A stretch of 64,000 nt of DNA from Cephalotus follicularis (lineage: Eukaryota > Streptophyta > Magnoliopsida > Oxalidales > Cephalotaceae), in assembly GCA_001972305.1 (NCBI GenBank), contig BDDD01001484.1, positions 26,043 through 90,042 on the forward strand, read 5' to 3'. Shown here one piece after another: positions 43,511 through 55,144 of this stretch. Position 1 is the stretch's first letter, and each line of letters begins with the position of its first letter. The notes under the pieces are model-generated. The model was not told the origin of the DNA, did no database searches, and was given only the letters and a program-made list of their open reading frames with translations. Both the position numbers and the translations under genes were made by a program.

Positions 43511-43837
43511 TTTAAATGATACTATGATGTATTCTTGAGATGATTTATGTTTTTAATGAAGAGATTTCGTGTTTTTACTTGAAATGTTTGTGTTACGATC
43601 TTCTGCTTGTTTGCCGTGAAGGTTGCCCGAGGTTGGGCAGGTCGGGGGATCTCCCCGGGGCGGGGGTGTAACGCTCGGTATTTTCCTGAATGTAATATTT
43701 CGATTTATGATGTAATCTTAAACTTGATTTAATGAGAATGTTGAGATTTTGAACTCAAAAGATGCTTACAAACCCTAATTATGGTGTTGGAGATGGAATG
43801 TGTGTGACAAAGCTTGAAACGGCGCTGTTTTGGGCCA

Positions 43838-43998
43838 AAGACATCGACGTCTTTGGAAAGACGTCGACGCCTTTGGGAACCGAGGTACACGTGAATGAAT
43901 GGGCATGCACGTCGACATTGAGAGAAGGCATCGACACCTTCTTACAAAAATGGAAAAGACATCGACGTCTAAGGAAAGACGTCGACGCCTTTGTGAGG
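43838..43998. repeat. GTCGAC cluster 1, AAAGACG/CGTCTTT class (element I 5' LTR)
   Basis: AAAGACATCGACGTCTTT at 43838-43855 is followed at once by AAAGACGTCGACGCCTTT (43857-43874). Further copies lie at 43911, 43928, 43955 and 43975. The 3' LTR has the same at 50385-50540. Confidence 0.92.
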
Positions 43999-44749
43999 AA
44001 TGTCTGTCACGTTCCTTGCTGGCAGAGTAACATGCAATGGGATCTTTGGGGACTTTACCAGACGCCTTTACAAGTGCGTTATGACGTGTTGATCGTGCTG
44101 GTGTGTTTCCAGGCATGCTCAAAACATGCCCCTCACATGGAACATGCAAGGAATTATGCCATCCTAACATGCAACCTGCAAATGGAAAGATGGTTAAAGA
44201 AAACAAAAAGAAAAGGGCAGAAACCTGGAAAGTGGGAGAGAGCACGAGGGTGGCCTGTTAAATGTCAGAAGAAGGATGTTGGGGGGAAGCCATCTGCATA
44301 AGAATAACCCTCCCCACTTCTCTCTCTCGTTTTAAAACACCAGAAGAAAGAGAGGAAAGAAAACAGTGAGTGTGGGAGCCACCATTGTTGAGTTTGCTTG
44401 GAGCTAGAGATTGGAGCTCGTGGGTAGCAGTTGCTAAGGGAATCTTGGAGCTGCTGGTAGCCAGAACATGGGAACTCAAAGGGGTGGCCTTTCCAGTTCC
44501 TAACTTGGAACAATAAGGTAGGGGAAAGTGATGAATTTATACATGCATTTTGGGTTTTAAGTTAATGAATAACATGATGAATTGCATGTTAATGGTTGAA
44601 TTATGATTCTGGACTTGTTGTGGTGTTACTGTGATACACTGAGTTAATCTTGCATGTACGATTACATGAATACGTGAATTGGTTGGGTAAAGGATGGATT
44701 TGATAATGGCTTGGTGTGTTAAACTGTGGGAAAAGACGTTCTGGGTTGT

Positions 44750-44845
44750 AAAGACATTGACGTCTATGTGAAGACGTCGATGCCTTCGTGTGAAAATGTG
44801 AAAGACCTCGATGTCTTTTGATAAACATCGACGCCTTTTCTGGGA
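44750..44845. repeat. GTCGAC cluster 2 (element I 5' LTR)
   Basis: AAGACATTGACGTCT, AAGACGTCGATGCCTT, AAGACCTCGATGTCTTTT and ACATCGACGCCTTTTCTGG. The last is the reverse complement of the CCAGAAAAG module seen in Athila and Sire copies. The 3' LTR copy is at 51296-51390. Confidence 0.9.
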
Positions 44846-45054
44846 AATCGTAGAACTATAATGTTTATTTCATATGGCAATTTAGCCACTTGGAATCACC
44901 TGTTTGGTTTCAGATTGATGTTCTGGTTATGTTCCTTTTAACCAGTAGCATGCCTTGCACGTTGTGAGAGTGAGATTCGTTTATATGAGGGATTAAAAGG
45001 TCGGATTCTACCCTCCAGAATCGAGACTCATGAACTGATACTCTCTGGTATCAT

Positions 45055-45185
45055 AAAGACAACGACGTCTTTCTAAAGACATCGACGTCTTTGGTTCGAA
45101 AACGCCTGGGAATATTTGTACATGGGATTGACGCCTTAGTATAAAGACGTCGACGCCTTAAGGATAGACATCGACGCCTTTTCCC
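45055..45185. repeat. GTCGAC cluster 3 (element I 5' LTR)
   Basis: Copies at 45055-45090 and 45138-45182, including AAAGACATCGACGTCTTT and AAGACGTCGACGCCTT. The 3' LTR counterpart is 51600-51712, which has lost one unit of the adjacent pair. Confidence 0.9.
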
Positions 45186-45744
45186 CTGATCAGTAGAATT
45201 TTACTCTAATGCGACCCGCTAGACCCGAAACGATTCTAGGAACGAACCTAGACGCATTCTGAGCATATGTTGCATTTTTACTGTGATTGCATTATGGTTG
45301 CTTTCTAAAAATATTAACCATTTTGAAAAGCCTGTATGATTATCATTTTGTACGAAAATGTATACATATGAATTTATATATTTTCATGATATGGAGCATG
45401 CATGGAGACTTAAAGAGAAGACTTTGTTATCTCTCTTATTTATGTATTTGGTTATTAAACATTGATCATGTTATTCGGATTTTGTAACAAAGGATATTTT
45501 GTTATCTCATTCTGTATTATTATTTCACGCTCCGTTTTGGGCGATCGACAGTTATGTTGGGATTATTGGACATCACGTAGTATGGGATGCGTGATGCGTA
45601 TTTAAATTCAGCTTGTTTAAGATATTACTTCCGCTACTGAAGGTTTTTATTTATTCGTATTATCGCATGAGCTGAATTATCTTGTGTTGATTGCCTTACC
45701 ACTTTATATGTTGTCTATGTTGCGGAAACGGGGGCGTGACAACG

Positions 45745-45756
45745 TGGTATCAGAGC
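45745..45756 (+). other. Primer binding site, element I
   Basis: TGGTATCAGAGC is a full match to the standard initiator-tRNA-Met site, three bases after the LTR end. Confidence 0.95.
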
Positions 45757-45855
45757 ATATATCCATTATAAGCTTAGCTTGGATAAGTTCCTTGGCAATC
45801 AATAAGTTGTTTTTCCTAAAGTCGTGACTAACCATCGTCCTTCTTATAGGAACAA

Positions 45856-46880
45856 ATGGACCGAAGGAGAACGCGTGGTAGGGCTAGGGCCGCTGGAGCC
45901 AATGCCCCTGAGGGAGCAAATGTTCAATGACCCGAATTGCGGACTACTTCCAGCAACAGATGGCCTTTAATATGGCCAATGCGGAGGAGATGCGCCAGTA
46001 CTACGGGCAAGCTCGACCGCAACATAGAGCTCCCGATCACTGCCCGGGGGAGGATGGTAGTCAATTTGGAAGGGACATCGAGAGATTAATGAGACAGAAT
46101 CCACCTAGCTTCCGGGGAGAACTTGATGCCACGATTGCTGAAAGATGGCTTCAAGACTTGGAGAAGATTTTTACAGTGATGGACTGTACCGATGCTCAGA
46201 AGCTGAAATTTGCCGTGTACCGTCTATGGGGTGAGGCCACTCACTAGTGGGAGATGGTCAAAGCAAAATGGGAGTCAGTGGGACTCGATGCTACATGGGA
46301 GAGATTCCAGACAGAGTTCCTCGATTCCTATGTACCCCTGATGGAGCAAGAACGGAGGGAGACAGAGCTTCTGGAGTTACAGAAGGGGGAGATGACTATG
46401 GCCGAGTACCAGGCCAGGTTTATGGAGCTATCCAGACATTCACCATATCTGGTAGCTGATGATGTGAAAAAGATACGGAGGTTTTTGAAGGGTTTGCGAC
46501 CGGACCTTCAGTCGAAGATTAGGGCTATGGAGATAGGTACCTTTTCAGAGGTCGCTCAAAAGGCGAGACTACTGGAGAGCATATCCAGTGAGGAACAAGC
46601 AGAGAAGGCAAAAGCAAAACAAATTAAACAGAACCCGACAAGACCAGCTTCTTCAAAATGGCAAGGCAGTGGTTCCCCAACTAAATCATTAAAGAACAGA
46701 TCTGGGCAGACTGCCACACTGGGGACTCCTAGTCAGGGGAGTAATGCGGGAACCGGAGCTTGTTATCACTGTGGTCGGAAGGGCCACTTGCAGAAGGATT
46801 GTTGGAGGATGAACGGGCTATGTTTGAGGTGCGGGGCATCTGGCCATTCAATGAAAGATTGCCCGAAGAGTCAATTTGTC
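45856..46880 (+). pseudogene. Element I gag with two zinc knuckles
   Basis: It opens at MDRRRTRGRARAAGAN and meets a stop at 45928. The main gag frame then starts in another register at MTRIADYFQQQM (45927), so a frameshift breaks the N-terminus. TAG at 46245-46247 stands where a Trp of the WWE motif is usual. Domain landmarks are NPPSFRGELDATIAERWLQD, TWERFQTEFLDSYVP, MAEYQARFMELSRHSPYL and IRRFLKGLRPDLQ. Two CCHC knuckles follow, CYHCGRKGHLQKDC and CLRCGASGHSMKDC. The frame then runs into Athila LTR sequence at 46881, so gag and pol are no longer joined. The product would package the RNA. Confidence 0.93.
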
Positions 46881-47079
46881 CTGTTTTCTGCAGAATTTGA
46901 CATTTCTTCAACCTTTACTCTTTAAACTCCAATTTTGCACACTTTGGGGTAGTATTTTTGCACTTTGGTCATTTAGAACTTGTACCTGAAAATCATTAAA
47001 ACACAACCAAAGTATCCTATTCCAAGCATAAAAATACCACAAATAAATCATTAAAAACAACACAATTTTATGCTAAACA
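46881..47079 (-). mobile_element. 199-bp Athila LTR fragment inside element I gag-pol
   Basis: It matches 15585-15782 of the Athila LTR along its whole length, including the true terminus GCTAAACA at 47079. The left breakpoint falls about 10 bp beyond the last GTCGAC palindrome of that LTR. It replaces the end of gag and the start of protease, including the catalytic motif. No target duplication is apparent, so a deletion accompanied or followed the insertion. Confidence 0.9.
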
Positions 47080-47083
47080 CTGT

Positions 47084-48961
47084 ATGCCATATACCTTGGA
47101 TGTGAGCACACCCGTCGGAGTTTCCATGTATACAAACACTGTATATAGGGGTTGTGAGATGTCTATGGCAGGCATTTCCTTGTACGCGGACTTGATAGTA
47201 TTACCTATCCGCGACTTTGATATTATTTTGGGGATGGATTGGCTGTCAGCACATCATGCTTACATGGATTGCTACAGCAAGACCGTTGATTTTCGTCTGC
47301 CCGATGGTACTACTTTCCAGTTCAAGGGAGACAAGGGGTTTTCTACGCCGATTATATCCTTCATCCGTGCGTCGAGGTATCTCGAGAAAGGATGTGAAGG
47401 GTATCTTGCTTATGTGATTGACCAGAGGAAGGAGAAAGGATTGAACCTGGAGGAGATCCCAGTAGTGTGTGAATTTCCAGATGTATTTCCGGATGACTTG
47501 GGATCCTTTCCACTGAGAAGAAATATGGAGTTTGTCATCGATCTTACACCAGGTACAGCTCCTATTTCAAAAGCACCATACAGGATGGCTCCTGCAGAAT
47601 GGAGAGAGCTAAAATTACAGTTACAGGATCTGATCGATAAGGGTTTCATTCGACCCAGTGTTTCACCGTGGGGTGCACCTGTACTGTTTGTCACAAACAA
47701 AGATGGGTCGATGAGGCTCTGCATCGACTATAGAATGTTGAACAAAGCAACTATCAAGAACAAGTATCCTTTACCCCACATCGAAGATTTGTTCGACCAG
47801 TTGCAAGGAGCGAGAGTATTCTCGAAGCTTGATCTGAGAACAGGATATCACCAGTTGAGGGTGAGGGAAGGAGATATTGAGAAAACTGCCTTCCGGACAA
47901 GATACGGTCACTATGAGTTCCTGGTGATGCCTTTTGGTGTTACCAATGCACCGGCTGCGTTCATGTCATTAATGAATGATGTGTTCCGACCGTACTTGGG
48001 CCAGTTCGTCGTTGTGTTTATTGATGACGTGCTAGTATACTCAAGGAGTGAGGAAGAGCATGCTTGCCACCTGAGGTTGGCTCTACAGATTCTCCGAGAG
48101 CACTAGCTGTATGCCAAATTCAGTAAGTGTGAATTTTGGCTTAACCATGTGATCTTTCTTGGTCACATAGTATCTGGAGAAGGTTTGGCAGGGGATCCGT
48201 CAAAGACAGAGGTGCTACGAGATTGGCCACAGCCGAGGATTGTAACGGAGGTACACAGTTTTCTTGGCTTGGCGGGATATTACAGAAGATTTATCCAGAA
48301 TTTCTCGAGAATAGCTGAGCCTTTGACAAGACTGACCCAGAAGAAGACTTTGTTCGTCTGGGATGATGATTGCGAAGCTAGTTTCCGTGAACTGAAGGAC
48401 CGGTTGGTTTCCGCTCCTATCTTGGCATTACCTGAGGGTAATGAGGGCTTTGCAGTCTATAGTGATGCATTGGGTAAGGGCTTGGGCTGCGTACTAATGC
48501 AACGAGGAAAGGTGATTGCTTATGCTTCTAGGAAGCTGAAGCCGTATGAAGAAAACTACCCGACTCATGACCTTGAACTTGCAGCTATTATCTTCGCCCT
48601 TCAGAAGTGGAGACATTATCTTTATGGGGCGCAGTTTGAGATCTTCACCGATCATAAAAGTTTAAGGTACCTGTTCTGCCAGGACACGCTGAACATGAGA
48701 CAGCGCAGGTGGGTGGAGTTCTTTAACGATTATGACTGCAGTATCCAATACCACCTGGGGAAAGCGAATGTAGTCGCTGATGCCTTAAGCCGCAAGGCTT
48801 TGGTCGCTAGTACAATGGTGTCGCAATGGAAGATGTTGGAAGACTTCCAGGAATGGTCTCCATTCAATCAGTCTCCGGGGATCTTTCTAGCCGACATGCG
48901 AGTAGAACCAGTGTTACTGCATCGCATCAAAGATGCACAACCACATGATCCTGAACTGTAG
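47084..48961 (+). pseudogene. Element I pol: protease end, reverse transcriptase, RNase H
   Basis: One frame carries TAG stops at 48104-48106 and 48959-48961 (CAG fits both). The protease part begins only at [10 protein letters not shown] and retains [12 protein letters not shown], having lost the catalytic Asp. RT motifs: [48 protein letters not shown] and the catalytic box FIDDVLVYS. The connection [14 protein letters not shown] leads to RNase H ([55 protein letters not shown]). The set fits a Ty3 chromovirus of Tekay/Del type. Confidence 0.95.
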
Positions 48962-50168
48962 CGGATTCGAGCGAATCTGGATTCGGAGTCTGATTTTAGA
49001 GTACATGATGATGGTATTATGAGATATCGGGGACGTGTATGTCTTCCGAATGAACCGAGAGTGAAGGATGAGCTACTCCGCGGGGCTCATAAATCCCTGT
49101 ACAGTATTCATCCTGGTAGCACCAAGATGTACCAAGATATGAAGAAGACTTACTGGTGGCCCGGCATGAAGCGCGAGATTGCAGAATATGACGCAAAGTG
49201 TTTGACTTGCCAGAGGGTCAAGGCCGAGCACCAGAGACCTGCGGGATTGTTACGGTCATTACCAGTGGCAGAATGGAAATAGGAACACATTAGGATGGAC
49301 TTTGTTTCTGGATTTCCACTGACTAGGCATCGACATAATGCCGTGTGGTTTATTGTTGATAGACTCACCAAATCAGCACACTTCTTGCCCACACATATCA
49401 CTGATTCTGCGAGCAAGTTGGCTCGATTATATGTGAAGGAGATTGTGAGACTGCATGGTGTTCCGGTGAGCATCGTTTGTGATAGGGATTCGATCTTCAC
49501 TTCCAACTTCTGGAAGAGATTCTAGACAGCCTTCGGAACGAGGTTGAATCTCAGTACTGCTTTCCATACTCAGACAGACGGACAGTCAGAGCGTACCATC
49601 CAAACCTTGGAGGATATGCTTCGGGCTTGGGTCGGATTTGGTGGAAGAGACTTCGGAGAAAGTCAAGTTCATCAAAGAGAAGTTGCTAGCAGCACAGAGT
49701 CGGCAAAAGAGCTATGTCGACAGTGTGAAGAGAAGGCCTTCAACCTTCAGTTTTGGGGATCATGTGTTTTTGAAGGTATCTCCGTGGAAAGGGGTGCAAA
49801 GATTCGGGAAAAAGGGCAAGCTAGCGCCACGCTATATTGGTCCTTTTGAAATTCTGGAGAGGGTTGGGGAGGTAGCATATCAGCTCGCCTTGCCTCCTAC
49901 ACTGTCAAGTGTACATGATGTCTTTCATGTCTCGATGCTACGAGGTTATATCCGAGACCCATCACATGTCCTGGATTATGACTCGGTTACAGTAAGGGAT
50001 GATCTTCCCTGCGAGGAATCACCCGTGAAAATCATGGATTGGAATACACAAGTTTTGAGGAACCGGTCCATTCCGATGGTAAAGGTTCAGTGGCAATTTC
50101 ATCGGCCGGATGAAGCGACATAGGAACGTGAGGATGACATCCGAGAACGTTACCCACACTTGTCCTAG
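48962..50168 (+). pseudogene. Element I integrase and chromodomain-like C-terminus
   Basis: The frame continues from RNase H. The zinc head is H-x-H-P type (AHKSLYSIHPGSTKMYQDMK, then CLTCQRVKAEH). The core has [21 protein letters not shown] and TDGQSERTIQ, so all three acidic residues are present. TAG stops at 49280-49282 (Trp expected) and 49523-49525 (Gln expected) break it. Near 49630 about 65 codons are missing and the frame shifts; it resumes at VEETSEKVKFIKEKL (frame of 49638). The tail has GDHVFLKVSPWKGV, APRYIGPFEI and HDVFHVSMLR. A chromodomain-like end follows (LRNRSIPMVKVQW, then EAT, TAG at 50121 where Trp is usual, EREDDIRERYPHLS). Chromodomains are thought to guide integration to marked chromatin. 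Confidence 0.93.
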
Positions 50169-50200
50169 TATTGTGTTAATTTCGAGGACGAAATTTCTTG

Positions 50201-50213
50201 AAGGAGGGGTGGA
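50201..50213 (+). other. Polypurine tract, element I
   Basis: AAGGAGGGGTGGA directly precedes TGTAACGCCCGG at 50214. Confidence 0.9.
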
Positions 50214-52383
50214 TGTAACGCCCGGTATTTTCCTGAATGTAATATTTCGATTTATGATGTAATCTTAAACTTGATTTACTGAGAATGTTGAGATTTTGAA
50301 CTCAAAAGATGCTTACAAACCCTAATTATGGTTTTGGAGATGGAATGTGTGTGACAAAGCTTGAAACGACACTGTTTTGGGACAAAGACATCGACGTCTT
50401 TGGAAAGACGTCGACGCCTTTGGGAACCGAGGTACACGTGAATGCATGGGCATGCACGTCGACATTGAGAGAAGGCATCTACACCTTCTTACAAAAATGG
50501 AAAAGACATCGACATCTAAGGAAAGACGTCGACGCCTTTGTAAGGAATGTCTGTCACGTTCCTTGCTGGCAGAGTAACATGCAATGGGATCTTTGGGAAG
50601 TTTACCAGACGCCTTTACAAGTGCATTATGACGTGTTGAACGTGCTGGTGTGTTGCCAGGCATGCTCAAAACATGCCCCTCACATGGAACATGCAAGGAA
50701 TTATGCCATCCTAACATGCAACCTGCAAAAGGAAAGATGGTTAAAGAAAACAAAAAGAAAAGGGCAGAAACCTGGAAAGTGGGAGAGAGCACGAGGGTGG
50801 CCTGTTAAATGTCAGAAGAAGGATGTTGGGGGGAAGCCATCTCCATAAGAATAACCCTCTCCACTTCTCTCTCTAGTTTTAAAACACCAGAAGAAAGAGA
50901 GGAAAGAAAACAGTGAGTGTGGGAGCCACCATTGTTGAGTTTGCTTGGAGCTAGAGATTGGAGCTCGTGGGTAGCAGTTGCTAAGGGAATCTTGGAGCTG
51001 CTGGTAGCCAGAACCTGGGAACTCAAAGGGGTGGACTTTCCAGTTCCTAACTTGGAACAATAAGGTTGGGGAAAGTGATGAATTTATACATGCATTTTGG
51101 GTTTTAAGTTAATGAATAACATGATGAATTGCATGTTAATGGTTGAATTGTGATTCTGGACTTGTTGTGGTGTTACTGCGATACACTGAGTTAATCTTGC
51201 ATGTACGATTACATGAATACGTGAATTGGTTGTGTAAAGGATGGATTTGATAATGGCTTGGTGTGTTAAACTGTGGGAAAAGACGTTCTGGGTTGTAAAG
51301 ACATCGACGTCTATGTGAAGACGTCGATGCCTTTGTGTGAAAATGTGAAAGACCTCGATGTCTTTTGACAGACATCGACGCCTTTTCTGGGAAATCGTAG
51401 AACTATAATGTTTATTTCAGATGGCAATTTAGCAACTTGGAATCACCTGTTTGGTTTCGGATTGATGTTCTGGTTATGTTCCTGTTAACCAGTAGCATTC
51501 CTTGCACGTTGTGAGAATGAGATTCGTTTATATGAGGGATTAAAAGGTTGGATTCTACCCTCCAGAATCAAGACTCACGAACTGATACTCTCTGGTATCA
51601 TAAAGACATCGACGTCTTTGGTTCGAAAATGCCTGGGAATATTTGTACATGGGATTGACGCCTTAGTATAAAGACTTCGACGCCTTAAGGATAGACATCG
51701 ACGCCTTTTCCCCTGATCAGTAGAATTTTACTCGAATGGGACCCGCTAGACTCGAAACGATTCTAGGAACGAACCTAGACGCATTCTGAGCATATGTTGT
51801 ATTTTTACTGTGATTGCATTATGGTTGATTTCTAAAAATATTAACCATTTTGAAAAGCCTGTATGATTATCATTTTGTACGAAAATGTATACATATGAAT
51901 TCATATATTTTTGAACGATTGGGGAAGTATTTCCAATGACTGAGAAATGTTTTAAAGGTTTGATTATGAAACCAAATGTATTGTGCGAAAATGTATATTT
52001 GTCAACATATGAATATATATATTTTCGAAATGATTGGGGAAGTATTTCCAAAGACAGAGAAATGTATTGTTTTAAGTTTTATAACTTATTACAACTGGTG
52101 AACGGAATCATGTTATTCGGATTTTGTAACAAAGGATATTTTGTTATCTCTTTCTGTATTATTATTTCACGCTCCGTTTTGGGCGATCGATAGTTATGTT
52201 GGGATTATTGGGCATCACGTAGTATGGGATGCGTGATACGTATTTAAATTCAACTTGTTTAAGATATTGCTTCCGCTACTGAAGGTTTTTATTTATTCGT
52301 ATTATCGCATGAGCTGAATTATCTTGTGTTGATTGCCTTACCACTTTATATGTTGTCTATGTTGCGAAAATGGGGACGTGACA
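50214..52383 (+). repeat. 3' LTR of element I
   Basis: 2170 bp, closely similar to 43667-45741, ending GGGGACGTGACA. It includes a TTTCCAATGACTGAGAAATG-type segment duplicated near 51930 and 52050 that the 5' LTR lacks. GTCGAC clusters lie at 50385-50540, 51296-51390 and 51600-51712. Confidence 0.93.
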
Positions 52384-52971
52384 GGGGGTCAACCTATGGG
52401 GCACGTGTCCTGACCTCAGGGTTGTTAGGGCTGGGATTGTTTATGTTGTGGTCTGGCACTTTTCGTTGGGCTCTGCCCGAGGAGAACATGTTGTCTGAGG
52501 AGACGTCCGAGGAGAACGTGTTTTTCGGGGAGGTCATGCCTGGGGAGGACATGTCTGAGGTTGGTTGTCCAATGAGGACATGCCCGAGGATGGCTCGTCC
52601 GGGGAGGGCATGTCTTAAGATGGCGGTGCAGGCCTGGTTGTGATACGTCGTGTTGTGTTGGGTGGTGTTGGCATCCCCTGCCGGGGACCCCTGGCAAGAC
52701 ATAGTATTACGTTCTCAGCCCTGGCTCCCTCCCCTGGCATGTTCCTTTAGTGGAACGGTGCACTTGGGAAGTGGTTGTTGTGTTCCCTTTAGTTAAATGG
52801 TGAGTTTTTGAATGGTTTTGTGTAAGGGTTATTTACAGTTTTTCCATTTCCTGTTTTGTTTGTTCCCTGCCATAAGTTGTAGCACCGTTTTGGCTTAAAG
52901 AAGATGGGAAATTTCTCCTTCCTGCTGGGCGATTTATCCGAGGTGGTTATCCTGAGGGACGGGTCGTTACA

Positions 52972-53517
52972 CGAGGGGTACGTGATGAAGCACTCTTTGG
53001 AAAAGAGCTGGGGAGAGAAAGAGCTGTGGATAGATGGTGTCCCCGGGCTTTTAATTGACCTCGATGTTTGGTGTGCACGTGCGGAGAGCATGTGGGCTTC
53101 CCAAGTTTAAGTGAAACTGTGAGTTTGGTTCCTCAGTTGTTTCTTTTGAGTCCTCTGTCCTGGCGTTCAGGATGAGCATTAAGCAGACCTTAATGTTTTT
53201 TTTAAGTGCGCATGTGAGGAGCACATGGGTGGTCCCCTTTAATGTTTAGTAATGCTGTGCGTTTTTGAAAAAAGCAGTATTGGTAACGTAATAAAGTGGG
53301 GAGTTTAACTCCTCGGATCCTTTGTCCTCTGCCCTTTATATTCCCGCATCTGTTATGTGTTTTGCCCAGGCTTTCTCCCCAGGCTTTTGCATGGCAGATT
53401 TGAGGAGCGATCTTGGTAGTTTTAGCGAGCAGTTCGGTAGAGTAGGGTTGTTGGCACAAGACCTTCACTGGGTAGAGCTTGTTTTTGGAAGAAGAGAGCA
53501 TGAACGAGTCCTGACAC
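52972..53517 (+). repeat. LTR G fragment, related to LTR B
   Basis: This 546-bp tail of an LTR ends GAGTCCTGACA at 53517, like GGGTCCTGACA of B. It shares the GCCCAGGC(T/C)TTCTCC(C/T)C blocks and the GTGAGGAGCAC(A/G)TGGG block. No primer site follows. D probably inserted into it, and its left part is gone. No genes. Confidence 0.7.
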
Positions 53518-55139
53518 TCTAAATCCTATGAGTCTGGTAGAAAGCAGCAGTGCTTAACCTGTGTTTTAGCCGAGGAGCCTTTTACAAGCCTGTATGTGGC
53601 ATTTTGGACTGCAGACCAGTTACCAAATCTAGTTTTTTTTGTCATTTTGTGGGTTAATTATACCAATTGAGGGACACATGTCAAGCTAGGGAATGAAGAC
53701 TGCAAATATTTATCTTAATGACAAGACTAAAATAATTACAAGTGGAAAATGTCATCAGATGGGAGGAAGGAAATTGAGCACATGGGCAGCTACCATGGTA
53801 ATTCGTGATAGAGAAAAGATTGCATCCCAAGTTCACTCCTTCTATATATATGAGTGTAGTGTTGGCCTGTGAATAGGTTGCTTCTGCTAAGTTTGTTAGG
53901 ATAATTCAACTAAGTGAAGGTCGGAGAGAGGAGGAAGAGGTTCTGCCGAGAATAGCTCAGTATAGAGAAAGAGAGAAGAAAGTAAAGCAAAGTAAGGAAA
54001 ATTTCTACCCTTTATGTTAAAGTTTTTCCTCTGATATTTCTGGAAATTTTAGAGCTGATTGTTTTAATCATATCTTTTTCATTTCTTGATGAAATTTTGA
54101 ATGGTTGCTTTTTTTGGAATCTTAAGATGTCCTCTAAAACTATTATGTTCGGTATACTTCGAAATTGTGTCACTTTCCTGATGAAAATATGTGTTTAAAA
54201 TTACTGCTCATGTCCTACCATTATATGGAACCTGCAACTTTAAATTTTTTTTTTTTTTGTAACTTCATTTCTCAACCAAAATTTATGAAATTTATATCCT
54301 TAAATTCATTGAGATGTCGACTTTAACTTTTATGTTTTAAGTTTTCTCTAGAAATGAACAATTCGATATGAAATATAAATATTTGAAATCTTGTAACATG
54401 CTGTTTTTATGATTGTTTTGAGATGATCACTCAAGGTACTAAGAAATGATTTATGAAATGTGAAAATGAAATGAACTAAGATGAACAACTCTTGGATTAC
54501 GATCCAAAGAGGGATAATGGAGTGAGATGCTCACGGACATGCTTGTGATGTAAGGATAGTAATCGGGGAGTGCACAAAGCCCCGGTGAAGCGTGGTTCAA
54601 AATGAGTTCATTATGTTTACATAACCCTCAGTTTTTATGAAATATTTTATGATTCATGAGATATGATCAGAATAAGGAATGTAATGAAGTATGTTATTTT
54701 GAAAACCTTACTGAGTTATTTATGCTCATTCCTTTCAATGTTTTTTTGGTTTTCAAATAAATTTTTTAGGAAAAGATTGAACGTGGAAAGTCGAGCTTTA
54801 GAAGGAGCTCACAAAATATGTTTTGGAAATAATTTATGTTTCGAAATAATGGTTTGTATAAACTGTTGATGACGTAATAAGTTAATGTTTTCCACTGTGA
54901 AATGTTTTATGACAGATCCTGTATAGATGTAAGGTATGGACACTGATCATTATGGAGTATAATGATAAGAATTAGTAGTGAATATGATGAGACTTATTTG
55001 AGATTATGAGTATTTAATGATATATGCTAGCAATAAGTTAAATTGTTAAAATAGTTAAAGGACACACACTCCTACGTAATGCACCAAATCCTCGAGGCTC
55101 GCTTTGAGCATAGAGTGAACTCGGATTGGAGGCATTACA
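53518..55139 (+). repeat. LTR F1, left-truncated by LTR G
   Basis: It matches F2 (57400-59035) through GAGGGACACATGTCAAG, a TATA-like TATATATA (53843-53850) and GAGATGCTCA(C/T)GGACATGC. It ends GGCATTACA at 55139 and directly interrupts copia gag (following TTTTC). It is AT-rich with no gene. Confidence 0.78.
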
Positions 55140-55144
55140 TTTTC

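Larger units (their letters stand above)
43667..45741 (+). repeat. 5' LTR of element I
   Basis: 2075 bp, TGTAACGCTCGG to GGGGCGTGACA. It is about 95 bp shorter than the 3' LTR, mainly from a difference near 45385. It holds three GTCGAC clusters. A 179-codon frame at 43762-44301 is open in both LTRs but is judged non-coding. Confidence 0.93.
43667..52383 (+). mobile_element. Element I: Tekay-like Ty3 chromovirus, near full length but inactivated
   Basis: 8717 bp between GGGGG duplications (43662-43666, 52384-52388). LTRs are 43667-45741 and 50214-52383. The internal region has a TGGTATCAGAGC primer site, gag with two knuckles, RT, RNase H, integrase and a chromodomain-like tail, then AAGGAGGGGTGGA. 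The protease active site is replaced by a 199-bp Athila LTR piece (46881-47079). Six in-frame stops and a deletion near 49630 complete the inactivation. Confidence 0.95.
39385..52971 (+). mobile_element. Element D: second gag-only, Tekay-like non-autonomous element
   Basis: A 5'-truncated 5' LTR (39385-40256), primer site, a 464-codon gag frame, purine tract AAGGTGGGGAGGA and a 3' LTR (41862-52971) interrupted by element I. The 3' LTR ends GGGTCGTTACA. The left target site is lost with about 1.5 kb of the 5' LTR. As in B, gag ends just after the second knuckle region, with no protease, RT or integrase. Confidence 0.9.
41862..52971 (+). repeat. 3' LTR of element D, split by element I
   Basis: LTR segments are 41862-43666 and 52384-52971. 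The first contains a 119-bp tandem duplication (42710-42947), a branch point and acceptor like those of LTR B (43229-43260) and a long TA run (43480-43507). Confidence 0.9.

Noticed and set aside
43762-44301. 179-codon frame open in both LTRs of element I (also 50309-50848), with a 156-codon antisense frame
   Set aside because: The two copies differ mostly by amino-acid-changing substitutions, the frame runs through the GTCGAC repeats, and no domain is visible. Persistence is explained by recent LTR identity.
46245-49525. TAG stops in element I pol as possible programmed readthrough or recoded glutamine
   Set aside because: TAGs sit at both Gln and Trp positions, are accompanied by a frameshift and a deletion, and other elements here show TAA and TGA at equivalent decay sites. 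Mutation is simpler.
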